Assembly: GCA_004835665.1 (NCBI GenBank)
Contig: RBKR01000002.1
Span: 744,001-808,000, forward strand
Direction of reading: 5' to 3'
Length of the DNA: 64,000 bases
From: Phoma sp. XZ068
Taxonomy: Eukaryota; Ascomycota; Dothideomycetes; Pleosporales; Didymellaceae
In this document: positions 49,309-61,200 of the stretch, piece by piece
How the letters are laid out: each line of letters starts with the position of its first letter
How positions within the stretch are numbered: position 1 is the stretch's first letter
Translations under genes and position numbers: made by a program
Notes under the pieces: model-generated
Seen by the model: only the letters and a program-made list of their open reading frames with translations
Database searches by the model: none
What the model was told of the DNA's origin: nothing

Positions 49309-51983
49309 CTTTCTTAAGTAGTAGGTAATAGAGTACTATCTACTATATTATTTCTATATAGTATATACTCTAAGTACTAGGTCTAATATATTAGTTTTAA
49401 TTTATAGAGGCTTATAGCTATAGAATATTACTAAGGTAGATAGTTTAATATATACCTATTTAAATAACTTAAATATATTACTTTACTATTAATTCTAGAT
49501 AAGTAAGGTATCCTTCTAAGTTAATATAGTAAGTAGTAGGACTTTAGTTAAGTAGTCCTTAATAAAATATTAGTTAAAGTTAATAAATCTAAGAAATTCT
49601 TAGATTTTCTTAACTATTATTAGTATTAGCTAGTCTTTTATAACCTATATCTTACTCTAGCTTATCTTTACTCTATTATAGCCTACTATAAACCTAAGAA
49701 ATTCTAGTTTATTCTTATACTATTTATACTTCTCTAGTTTAAGCTATAAGTTAGCCTACTATAAGTATTTTAGTACTTATTTACTATACTAGATATACTT
49801 CTCTATTATAGTTAAGTAGATAAAGATATTATCTAGGTAAGCTACTACTATTTAATCTAGGTAGGCTTAGAGTATATTATTAATAAGTACCTAGTATATA
49901 GCTAGAGCGTTTATTAGCCTAAATAGTATAACTAGGTACTTATAGTAGCTATAGCAGATATAAAATACTATTTTCTACTTCTTCTCTTCTTTTATTTATA
50001 TAAAGTTATATACTCTTTATAAATTAAGTGCTATAAAGAGCTGTGCTCTAGTAAGTTAATCCTATAACTCTAATATATTAGGTAATAAGTACTTATTTTT
50101 TATAGTAATATTATTTAATTTCTAATAATTAATATATAGCTATAGGCTACTATTCTTCTTTAGTATAAATATAATAGGATAGCTAGCTAGAGACTCTAAT
50201 AGATAGATTATACTCTTCTTAAGGTTTTTATTAATATATTTATAGAGTACTATTAGTTCCTATTTTAAGAGTTAATATATTAGTCTAAATATTAGTACCT
50301 TTCCCTCTTCTAATTAAATCTTATAATTCTATAGTTTATACTATAGTAGTACTTTAATTATTTTCTTATTATAAAATAGTTCTTAGTAGTTACTATATTT
50401 ATTTAGAATATTAGAAGGTGTACTAGCTATCTTCTATTCTCTTACCCCTTATATAGTATATTATTTACTATAAGTAGAGTTAACTACTATATTTTAGTAT
50501 ATCTTATTACTTAAGAAAATAGTACTAATCTCTCTCTTATCTAATAGCTATATTATATACTATATAGAATTAGGTATAGTAGCACTATATTAGTATTTAT
50601 TAAATAAATAGTATACTATTATTTCTACTTATTCTTTAGTAGTACTATAGCTATAGTTATCTAATAAAATTTATTATATTATCTAGTTAATATATAGGTT
50701 ATACTTCTATAGCTATAGGAGACCTAGAATAATATTATAAATAGCTATTCTAAGTATATTTAGATTAATCTATTCTCTATAGTTAAGTACCTAAAGAGGT
50801 ATATCTACTACCTTATATATAATAGTATCCTCTTCTAGTATTAGCTTACTATTTACTACTCTAAGTAGGTAGAGCTAGCCCTTAGAGTATACTCTAATTT
50901 TAGCTTATTTAATTACTATATAAAATATATAGTTTCTTTAAGTACTTAAGTCTAAGAGTATAGTTACTTTAACCTTATTTAGCTAGATAGAGAGTTATAA
51001 TAGTATATTTTCTAAGATAGTATTAATAGCTTATTCCTAGCTAGGGCTAGTAAATATATTAACTTACTAATATACTTTATTTCTTATTTAATAGTTATAT
51101 ATATAGTATCCTAGCTTATTATATAAGTAATATATTAGTAGCTTACCTATCTTACTAGTTTATTTCTGCTATAGTCTCTTATTTAAGTTTAATAGGTTTA
51201 TAGCTTCTAGTCTATAGTATTTAGCTTATATATTACTATAGATATAGTACTCTATATTTAGTTAGTAGTATCTCTCTTAGTTATTATACCTTAGTATATA
51301 GCTATACTAGGTTCCTTATAGTAGTTAAGTAAGCTATATAGGTATCTAGGCCCTTAGGTTGTTTTAGAGTTCTTATTTAAGTTTATAGAGCTAATTATTA
51401 ATATTAATTATAGTATATACTAGGTTATCTAGAGTGTTAATACTAGTACTAGTATATATTAGCTCTTTCTTAACTTAAGGCTTAAGGCCTTATTAGAATA
51501 TTATTATTAATACTAGGTTATTCTAGCCTATAAGTATAGTAAGTTACTAGAACTTAGTAGTATAGTTAGTAGTAGACTTAGTTTATTAGATATATTAGAT
51601 ATTTTATTATATAATAGCTAATTTATTATAGATTCTAAAAATAGGATAGATTCTGTCTTTAAAGCTATTAAAATCTCTTATCTAGCTATTTTCCTCTTTT
51701 ATTATTTTACCTTAGTTATACTATTAGATAAATAGCTTAATATATTAGAATATAGTTCTATATATATAGCTAGCTATAAGGGTAACTTATTACTTACTTA
51801 GTACTCTACTTCCTTAGAAAAAAAAAAAGAGGTTCTACTATATAAGCTAGTTATCTAGCTTATATTACTCTTTATAGAAAATATCTAGCTTATTAATACT
51901 AAGTATACTCTAAGCTAGAGTATTAGTATTCTATATATCTATCTTACTAGGTTAGAAATAACTTAGAGTATCTTCTATATTTT

Positions 51984-52468
51984 TATTATAATCTTAAAGG
52001 AAAAGGTATAGTATAATAAAGTTATAGTTATAGATTAATAGTATAGGGCTAAGAAAACTATATAATATTCTATAATTCTATAAAGATAAACTATACTAAG
52101 AATATAAGATAGTATAAGATACTATATAGGTATCCTATAGAAAACTATAAACTACTTATAGAAACTATAGGGCCTCCTATAGGACTTTATAGGATATTAT
52201 AAGAAATATAGGATACTCTTTAGTATATAGTAATTAGAAATACTACTCTTATAGTATTATATTTAACCTTATTAATTAACTTTATTATTAGAACTTAACC
52301 TAACTTTTAAGCTAGATAGATTAACTATCTATACTACTTATTATTAACTCTAAAGTTATTATAGTATTTTACTAGGTATCTATACTAACCCTCTCCTATA
52401 CTAGTACTTATTCTAGAAAACTAACCTTAGAAGTATTTATAAGCTTTACTTAGTTTATAACCTTAATA
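51984..52468 (+). repeat. 5' LTR of element J
   Basis: 485 bp, TATTATAATC to ACCTTAATA, the reverse orientation of the LTRs of C and D. Confidence 0.9.
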
Positions 52469-55425
52469 TTTTAAATACTTCTAAGATAAGTACTACTTTA
52501 GAAACTAGAGTTACTTCTACTAGCTTATACTCTAATATTAATATAATAGAAAAAACTATTACTACTAATACTATTAATATTAAGTAACCTAATCTCTATA
52601 AGGGAGACTATAGTAAGCTAGATAACTAGTTAATATAATAGGACTTATTCTTTATATTCTAAGAAGATAAGGTAGAGGCTAAGAAAAGAGTTACCTTAGT
52701 AGCAAGCTATATATATAGAAAAGTATTTACCTAGATTAAACCTTTTATTTAACTCTATAGTAAAGATAATACCTCTAATAAGGTTAATATATAAATAGAA
52801 GACTTTAATACTTTTAAAGATAAGATTTACCTAATTTTTAAAGTATTAAATAAACTTACTATTACTAGACAAGATATCTAATATATTTATTAGACCTAAT
52901 CTGCTACTAATTATACTACTAAGTTCTAGTAACTTACAGCTAATATAGACTAGGATAACACTATATTAACTATAATATTCTATTAAGAACTTAAGCCTAA
53001 GGTAAAAAAAAAACTAATACGTACTAGTATAAGCATAGAAACCTTAAATAATCTTATTAATATAGTAATTAATCTTAATATTAAACTATATAAGCTCTAA
53101 TAAAAGCTATATAATAATCTATATACTTAAGCTATAGGCTAGCTATCTTAACTATAATATAACTAATAGAATAGCTATACTTATTATAGTAACTATAGAA
53201 ATAACTACTAACCTAATATAGGTTACTATATTTATAGTAATACTTAGAGTAGGTACTATAGACCTAAGGCAATAGACCTATTTAATATAAATAAGAGACT
53301 AATAGCTTTAAAACTATAATAGAATAAAAAGAAGGGATATAATAATAATAAGAGTAATAAAGACTAGACTTATTATAACTATAGTAAACTAGGCTACTTT
53401 ACTAGAGACTATTACTAGAATAAAGTATTCTAATAAATTAATATACTAGCTAGTAGGCTAGATAGCAAGGATACTAGTAATAAATAGAAAATTCTTACTA
53501 ATAAAATTAGATAACTTATAGAGGATCTAGAGTTAGGATATAATAAAGATATAGGACCTAAGGTTATATACAACCTAGCACCTAAAAGGTTATAGGTATA
53601 TAAATACCCTTATATCTATAAAACTATAATTATATAGATATTAAGAGAAAAATATTTTAAACTCCTAGAGGTTTCTAGTATAGCTATAACCTTATACTAT
53701 AGACCTAGAGCAACCTAGACACCTAATACTAAGGATAATATACTATAACTACCTAGATAATACCTAGAGGATAATAAGGATTAGAATAAGCTAGTATATT
53801 CTACTATAGTATAATATAGGGCGTAATATAATATATATTATTAAGAATATAAGTAATATAAAGCTAAGAAACCTAATAATAAAGCTTATACTAAGTTATA
53901 CTAGGACCTAATTATCTTTTCTATTAAGGTAGATAATAATAAAGAAAATTAGTATAATAAGTTATATAAGGAATACTAATAATATTATTAACTAGAAGTA
54001 TATTAAAACTAGGATAATAATTACCTAGAACCTAATTATAGCCTAGACTTAAGAAACCTATACTATAGAGTACTATTATAGATAGTATACTACTATAATA
54101 GATACTAAATATATTATTTAGAAAAGCTTAATTTAGAATAGTTCTTAAAGAGATATCTATATAAACTATAATAAGAAGATTATAAGGAGGACTACTATAT
54201 ACTATACCTAATAGATAAATATAATAACTAATACTTTTCTAGCTAGAATAAGTCTAAGTATAGATAATAAGAATTAGTAGTAAATAAGTAATACTTTAAT
54301 TAGTATTAGTAGACCTACTTTAATCTCTACTATAAGACCTATAAAGAAAAGAAGTAAAGTAATAGCTTTAGATAAGAGAACTTTTTTTTAGGGTAGTACT
54401 AGTAGGCGCTAGAGATTAATTTATTAATAGTATTAAAAGTAATTACTAACTAATTAAGTTACTTATTAAGGTAAATAGAAGATAGATAAAGGTACTCTTA
54501 GACTCTAGAGTATAGTTTAATTATATCTCTTTATAAGTAGTATAGCTAGCTAGACTATACTCTACTTATAAGATAATATCTTACCTACTTAGAGTAGCTA
54601 ATAGAGAACTAATACTAGAGAAATCTAAAATTATATATAAAGTAACTATAGTACCTCTCTAGATCTATAGATACTATAAGGAAATAACTCTAGATACTTT
54701 TAGAATAGCTACTTATAATATTATATTAGGACTTCTATAGTTAAGAAAGTATAATCTAGATATTAATTAGAAGAATTAATAGCTTTTATTAAGTTAATAT
54801 AGATATAGTACTACTATATTATAGCCTATATAGTTTATAATATAACTAGTAGATAAGAAGGAGATTAATAATATTTCTTTAATATATAAGATATACTAAG
54901 ATAGAGTAGTTAACTATATAGATATAGAATACTCTACTAGTTATAAAGTAATAGTTAAAGAGAAAGATAGTATACCTTCTAATATTCTAGATAAATATAA
55001 GAGTTATATAGAACTCTTCTATAATAAGAAGACTATAAAAGTATTACTATAGTATAAACTCTAGAATTATAAGATTAAGCTCTAGAAAGAAAAGGAACTG
55101 CCTTTTAGGCCTATATATAGAATATCTAAAAAAGAACTTAGTATACTTGAGAAATATATTAATAAGAACCTTAAGAAGAGATTTATATAAGAATTAGAAT
55201 TACTAGCAGGATTTCTAGTCCTTTTTATACTAAAGAAAGATAGTAAATTATAAATATATATTAACTACTAGAAACTTAATAATATTATAATTAAGAATTA
55301 GTACTTATTACTAAATATTAAGAAATTATAGGATTAGTTATCTAGAGTATAATACTTTACTATACTTAATTTATATAGAGTATATAACCTTATATATATA
55401 AAGGAAGGTAAAGAATAGAAGACTA
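51984..55425 (+). mobile_element. Element J: Ty3/Gypsy chromovirus, left part, interrupted by K
   Basis: 5' LTR 51984-52468 (485 bp, U3 class of C and D). Then + oriented leader, gag (about 52540-53900; knuckle about 53370-53410 with Tyr for Cys), protease (DSRV-type at about 54500-54520) and the start of RT up to 55425, where K is inserted. ATTTT precedes the LTR; the partner is not in the window. Its gag holds the empty form of the Fot1 target (52871-52893). Confidence 0.85.
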
Positions 55426-55928
55426 TATTATAATCTACTTATAACTAGCTAACTAGAATGCTAATAGCCTTAAATACTAATAGCTTTAATATAATAATTA
55501 TATAGGGCTTCCTATATAGTATAGTTATAGTATAGTTTTGTTATAGGTTATAAAATAAGCTTACTTCTTAGCAAGTAAGCTAGGTAGACTATATATAAGG
55601 GCTTACGCAGCTTATATTAAGCTTAGTAATCTTAGCTTATACAGCTTATAGTAAGCTAGGTAAGCTACTATAATTATTATAGTATATAGTACTTAGGAAC
55701 ACTACTATTATAGTATTATATTTAACCTTATTAATTAACTTTATTATTAGAACTTAACCCTAACTCTTAAGCTAGATAGATTAACTATCTATACTACTTA
55801 TTATTAACTCTATAGTTATTATAGTGTTTTACTAGGCATCTATACTAACCTCTTTCTATACTAGTACTTATTCTAGAGAACTAATCTTAGAAGTATTTAT
55901 AAGCTTTACTTAGTTTATAACCTTAATA
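55426..55928 (+). repeat. 5' LTR of element K
   Basis: 503 bp, TATTATAATC to ACCTTAATA. Confidence 0.9.
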
Positions 55929-56343
55929 TTTTAAATACTTCTAAGATAAGTACTACTTTAGGAACTAGAGTTACTCTTACTAGCTCCTGCTCTAATATTA
56001 ATATAATAAAAGGAACTATTACTACTAATACTATTAATATTAAGTAACTTAATCTCTATAAGAGAGACTATAGTAAGCTAGATAACTAGTTAATATAATA
56101 GGACCTATTCTTTATATTCTAAGGAGACAAAGTAGAGGCTAAGAAGAAGGTTACCTTAGTAGCAAGCTATATATATAGAAAAGTATTTACCTAGATTAAG
56201 CCTTTTATTTAGCTCTATAGTAAGGATAATATACCTAATAAGGTTAATATATAGATAAAAGACTTTAATACCTTTAAGGATAAGATCTGCTTAATCTTTA
56301 GAGTCTTAAATAAACCTACTATTACTAGATAAGATATCTAATA

Positions 56344-56406
56344 ACGTACCTCACGGGCGAGCCGGTCACCCGAGCGAGCCGGTCACTTTTGCCAAGACCA
56401 CACCAA
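56344..56406 (+). repeat. Left terminal inverted repeat of the Fot1-like element
   Basis: 63 bp starting ACGTACCTCACGGGCGAG. It contains the 13-mer GCGAGCCGGTCAC twice, 17 bp apart. It is matched base for base by 58143-58205 on the other strand. Confidence 0.97.
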
Positions 56407-56472
56407 CACTGCAACTACTTTGCAACACTACAGTGTACAACTAGAATGTACTGTAGGCTAAAGTGTATTAAA

Positions 56473-58125
56473 CTAATCTACAGTACTTTGCGCATCATTA
56501 TTGCATGTTCGCGCGTTGTGCCCTGCCTCACCACACGTGCCACAGCGTCTTAAAGGCTGAGTGCCAGGTTCAACACGCGCTCTCTTCTTTGCCTTCTTTC
56601 CATCGCTGCGAGCGTTAAACTCCTTTAGAGTAGTTAGCCGCAATCCTTCACTAAACGTTAGTGTCCCTTCACGCTGGATTCGCTTTCTTTTGTGTGATTT
56701 ACGGCGTGTAGCGGCCTCATTAGCTGCTTCAAGGTCTGCAACTTGGTTGCGCACCAAAACTAGTGAATGCGCTATCATCTCTGCGCCTTTGGTGAGCTGA
56801 TTAAGGGCATTAACCATTGAAGTTGGCGAGCTGTCAGCGTGTCTCTGAATCCTTTCTCGAATCAGCTTCGATTGTGACCCAAATTCTAGGGTGTTGCTTG
56901 GTGTTCTAGACTCCCACGTACTCTCATCCACAGTAGGTAGTGGTGGAGTACACAACCGCACTTCGAGCTTTGATATCACAGCCTCTGGGTCAAGTGGGAC
57001 CAGGCCAGCACCTCTGAATCCTCCCTGTATGTTGCTCTTAGTGATTGAGGCGTCAAAAGCTGCTTTAAAGCACGGCAAGAACTCAAGTTTAGTGATGCGA
57101 GTAATCTTGCTCCGCATTAGCTGCTCAGCTTGGCGGCCATATGCCTTCTTCAGAGAGGCAAAACATCCCACATCAAGCGGCTGCAGCAGGTGCGACGAGT
57201 GTGGAGGCATACACAGAGTGATAATCTTGTGTTCCTCACAGTACTGGTGGAAATCAACCGAGTTGTGGCTCTCATGGCCGTCCAGAACAAGCAGCCGATA
57301 GCTGCCAACAGTGCGCGCCTTGGTGTGCTCATCAAAGTGCTTTAACCACTTAACTCCAAGCTCATTGTTTGTCCAGCCGTTGTTAGAGACATTAAGAACC
57401 CAGTTGTTAGGTATACTAGGCTCTTTGTACCAGGCAGAGAGGTGGTGCTTGCCAGAGAAGATGATAAAGGGTGGGATGGCCCACCCCTTTGCATTGATGC
57501 CCTGGATGATACTAGTCCACTCTCGGTCGCCCTGCTGCACTGTCTTTGGCCTTCCTCGACGCTCAGAGCCTGTGACAACAGCTCCTGTGGATATAACGCC
57601 CATCATAAACCCAGACTCATCGAAGTTGTAGGTGTCGTCATCCAGAATACCATACTTAGCTTTGGTATTCTCTACAAGGCGGAACCAGCCCTGAATCACC
57701 CCGGGATCCTCACAGAGGGCTCGCTTGTAGTCGTACTTCCGATTGAACTTGACTTTCAGCTCTGGCCGACGCTTAACAAAGGTGCTAGCCCAGTTCTTGC
57801 CAACAGGGGGCTGGTGGCGCTCAGCAAGGAGAGAATTAGCCATATCCTCCACATCAGCAAGCCGGGGCGAGTATCCTCGCGCGTCCAGCTTTAATACATG
57901 CTGGACAATCACCTCCTCTTCAGTGCTTTTCAGCTTCATTGAGTTGGGCTTGCAATCGCGTCGTGGGGAGGTTCCAGCAAGTCGATCACTAAGCGTGCTT
58001 TGAGAGACTTTGTAGATAGCTGCAGCGCGTCGCTGAGACAGTGTCGCGTCTTGTTTAATAGCCTGGAGGGCAAGCTGTATATCTGCTTCGTTTAAGGGCC
58101 TTGTTGCGTTACTGCGTTGAGACAT
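56473..58125 (-). CDS. Fot1/pogo-type transposase (DDE_1, CENP-B-like DNA binding), 550 aa
   Basis: Cuts and rejoins the element's ends into TA sites, acting in the nucleus. An N-terminal psq-type helix-turn-helix at about 10-55 (QRRAAAIYKVSQSTLSDRL) is followed by a CENP-B/Tc5-type helix-turn-helix at about 65-130. The DDE_1 catalytic core at about 160-380 has D169 (YNFDESG), D282 (VLDGHESH) and D318 (LLQPLDVG), a DD35D spacing. The C-terminal part is helical and basic (RRKSHKRKR at 474-482, KKAKKRAR at 510-517, likely nuclear targeting). It ends in a CCHC zinc knuckle: C528, C531, H536, C541. ATG at 58125 is the first in frame and lies only 17 bp inside the right inverted repeat, so the promoter must be in that repeat. 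No intron or RIP damage. Confidence 0.97.
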   Translation of the reverse strand: MSQRSNATRPLNEADIQLALQAIKQDATLSQRRAAAIYKVSQSTLSDRLAGTSPRRDCKPNSMKLKSTEEEVIVQHVLKLDARGYSPRLADVEDMANSLLAERHQPPVGKNWASTFVKRRPELKVKFNRKYDYKRALCEDPGVIQGWFRLVENTKAKYGILDDDTYNFDESGFMMGVISTGAVVTGSERRGRPKTVQQGDREWTSIIQGINAKGWAIPPFIIFSGKHHLSAWYKEPSIPNNWVLNVSNNGWTNNELGVKWLKHFDEHTKARTVGSYRLLVLDGHESHNSVDFHQYCEEHKIITLCMPPHSSHLLQPLDVGCFASLKKAYGRQAEQLMRSKITRITKLEFLPCFKAAFDASITKSNIQGGFRGAGLVPLDPEAVISKLEVRLCTPPLPTVDESTWESRTPSNTLEFGSQSKLIRERIQRHADSSPTSMVNALNQLTKGAEMIAHSLVLVRNQVADLEAANEAATRRKSHKRKRIQREGTLTFSEGLRLTTLKEFNARSDGKKAKKRARVEPGTQPLRRCGTCGEAGHNARTCNNDAQSTVD

Positions 58126-58142
58126 TGCAGGTAGAGTGAAGT

Positions 58143-58205
58143 TTGGTGTGGTCTTGGCAAAAGTGACCGGCTCGCTCGGGTGACCGGCTCGCCCGTGAGG
58201 TACGT
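58143..58205 (-). repeat. Right terminal inverted repeat of the Fot1-like element
   Basis: Exact inverse of 56344-56406 over 63 bp; the next base differs. As it sits directly upstream of the transposase start codon it probably also contains the promoter. Confidence 0.97.
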
Positions 58206-61200
58206 TATATTTATTAGACCTAATCTACTACTAATTATACTACTAAGTTCTAGTAACTTATAGCTAATATAAACTAGGATAATACTATATTAACTATAAT
58301 ATTTTGTTAAGGACTTAAACCTAAAGTAAAGAAAGAACTAATATATACTAGTATAAGTATAGAAACCTTAGACAATCTTATTAATATAGTAATTAACCTT
58401 AATATTAAACTATATAAGCTCTAATAAGAGCTATATAATAATCTATATACTTAAGCTATAGGCTAGCTATCTTAACTATAATATAACTAATAGAGTAACT
58501 ATACTTATTATAGTAACTATAGAAATAACTACTAACTTAATATAGGTTACTATATTTATAGTAATACTTAGAGTAGGTACTATAGACCTAAGGTAATAGA
58601 CCTATCTAATATAAATAAGGGACTAATAACTATAAAACTATAATAGAATAAAAAGAAAGGATATAATAATAATAAGAGTAATAAAGACTAGACCTATTAT
58701 AACTATAGTAAACTAGGCTACTTTACTAGAGACTATTACTAGAATAAAGTATTCTAATAAATTAATATATTAGCTAGCAGGCTAGATAGCAAGGATACTA
58801 GTAATAAATAAGAAATTCTTACTAATAGAATTAGACAACTTATAGAAGATCTAGAGTTAGAATATAATAAAGATACTAAACTAGAAATTATATATAAACT
58901 AGTACCTAAGAGGTTATAGGTATATAAACACCCTTATAGCTATAAAACTATAATTATATAGATATTAAGGGAAGAATATCTTAAACTCTTAGAAGCTTCT
59001 AGTATAGCTATAACCTTATACTATAGACCTAAAGTAACCTAGACACCTAATACTAAGGATAATATACTATAACTACCTAGATAATACCTAGAAGATAATA
59101 AGGATTAGAATAAGCTAGCATATTCTACTATAGTATAATATAGGGCGTAATATAATATATATTATTAAGAACACAAGTAATATAAAGCTAAGAAAGCTAA
59201 TAATAAAGCCTATACTAAGTTATACTAGGACCTAATTATCTCTTTTATTAAGGTAGATAATAATAAGGAAAATTAGTATAATAAGTTATATAAGAAATAC
59301 TAATAATATTATTAACTAGAAGTATATTAGAACTAGAACTATAATTACCTAGAACTTAATTATAGCTTAGACTCTAGGAACCTATACTATAGAGCACTAT
59401 TATAGATAGTATACTACTATAATAGATACTAAATATATTATTTAGAAAAGCTTAATTTAGGATAGTTTCTAAAGAGATATCTATATAAACTATAATAGGA
59501 AGATTATAAGGAGGACTACTATATACTACACCTAATAGATAAATATAATAACTAATACTTTTCTAGCTAGAATAAGTTTAAGTATAGATAATAAGAACTA
59601 GTAGTAAATAAGTAATACTTTAATTAGTATTAGCAGACCTGCCTTAATCTCTACTATAAGACCTATAAAGAAAAGAAGTAAAGTAATAGCTTTAAATAAA
59701 AGAATCTGTTTTTAAAGTAGCGCTAGTAGGCACTAGAGATTAATCTATTAATACTGCTAAAAGTAATTACTAACTAATTAAGTTACCTATTAGGATAAAT
59801 AGAAGATAGATATATATACTCTTAGACTCTAGAGTATAGTCTAATTATATCTCTTTATAAGTAGTATAGCTAGCTAGACTATACTTTACTTAGAAGATAA
59901 CACCTTACCTGCTTAGAGTAGCTAATAGAGAACTAATACTAGAGAAATCTAAGATTATATATAAAGTAACTATAGTACCTTTCTAGATCTATAGATACTA
60001 TAAGGAAATAACTCTAGATACTTTTAAGATAGCTACTTATAATATTATACTAGGACTTCTATAGTTAAGAAAGTATAATCTAGATATTAATTAGAAGAAT
60101 TAATAGCTTTTATTAAGTTAATATAGATATAGTACTACTATATTATAGCCTATATAGTTTATAATATAACTAGTAGATAAGAAGAAGATTAATAATATTT
60201 CTTTAATATATAAGATATACTAAGATAGAGTAGTTAACTATATAGATATAGAATACTCTACTAGTTATAAAGTAATAGTTAAAGAGAAAGATAGTATACC
60301 TTCTAATATTCTAGATAAATATAAGAGTTATATAGAACTCTTCTATAATAAGAAGACTATAAAAGTATTACTATAGTATAAACTCTAGAATTATAAGATT
60401 AAGCTCTAGAAAGAAAAGGAACTGCCTTTTAGGCCTATATATAGAATATCTAAAAAAGAACTTAGTATACTTGAGAAATATATTAATAAGAACCTTAAGA
60501 AGAGATTTATATAAGAATTAGAATTACTAGCAGGATTTCTAGTCCTTTTTATACTAAAGAAAGATAGTAAATTATAAATATATATTAACTACTAGAAACT
60601 TAATAATATTATAATTAAGAATTAGTACTTATTACTAAATATTAAGAAATTATAGGATTAGTTATCTAGAGTATAATACTTTACTATACTTAACTTATAC
60701 AGAGTATATAACCTTATATATATAAAAGAAGGTAAAGAATAGAAGACTATGTTTAGAATATACTATAGTTATTTTAAGTATTTAGTAATACTATTTAGGC
60801 TTACTAACATACTAGCTATATATTAGGCCCTTATTAATAATATATTAAGAGTATACTTAGATATTATAGTAGTAGTATACCTTAATAATATCCTAGAATA
60901 TTTAGTAATACTAGAAGAATATATTTACTATATTAGGGAAGTATTAGAATACCTAAAAAAGGTAGATCTTTAACTTAAACCTAAGAAGTATAAATAGTAT
61001 AAAGAAGAAGTAGAATTTCTTAGCTATATTATAAAGAGATATAGAGTTAAGATAAGTAAAATAAAGATTTAAGTTATAAAGGATTAGCTAACTCTTACCT
61101 CTCTTAAGAGAATTTAAGAATTTCTAGAATTTATTAATTTTAACTAATACTTTATTAAGGATTATTTACTTAAGGCCTTGCTGCTTATAAAGCTTATATA

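Larger units (their letters stand above)
40147..51983 (-). mobile_element. Element F: Ty3/Gypsy chromovirus subfamily with 578-bp LTR, interrupted by H, G and J
   Basis: 3' LTR 40147-40724 (TATTAAAG to GATTATAATA) is preceded by TATAC (40142-40146). Minus orientation: chromodomain about 41330-41270 (EYLVK, then a stop for Trp), integrase to 42484, hAT element H, integrase tail/RNase H 48367-48760, solo LTR G, then RNase H end, RT (YLDN near 49835), protease and gag to 51983, where J cuts in. It differs in sequence from C and D throughout, so it is a separate subfamily; its U3 is unlike the other two U3 classes. Its 5' LTR lies beyond 64000. Confidence 0.82.
56344..58205 (-). mobile_element. 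Intact Fot1/pogo-type DNA transposon, 1862 bp
   Basis: 63-bp perfect terminal inverted repeats, TA duplication, and one uninterrupted transposase gene. Base composition is normal with many CpG and CpA, in total contrast to the surrounding RIP-mutated gag of K. It therefore entered after K was mutated, or has escaped RIP since. Family: Tc1/mariner superfamily, Fot1/pogo branch. It looks competent to move. Confidence 0.97.
56342..58207. repeat. TA target-site duplication of the Fot1-like element
   Basis: TA at 56342-56343 and again at 58206-58207. The same gag stretch in J (52871-52893) has a single TA at this point, which proves the duplication. Confidence 0.97.

Noticed and set aside
56561..58003. 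Open frames on the + strand across the transposase
   Set aside because: They are shadows of the 550-codon gene on the other strand and show no recognisable domain.
56473..58125. Transposase frame as a host CENP-B-like gene
   Set aside because: It is enclosed by 63-bp perfect inverted repeats and a TA duplication with a visible empty site, so it belongs to a transposon.
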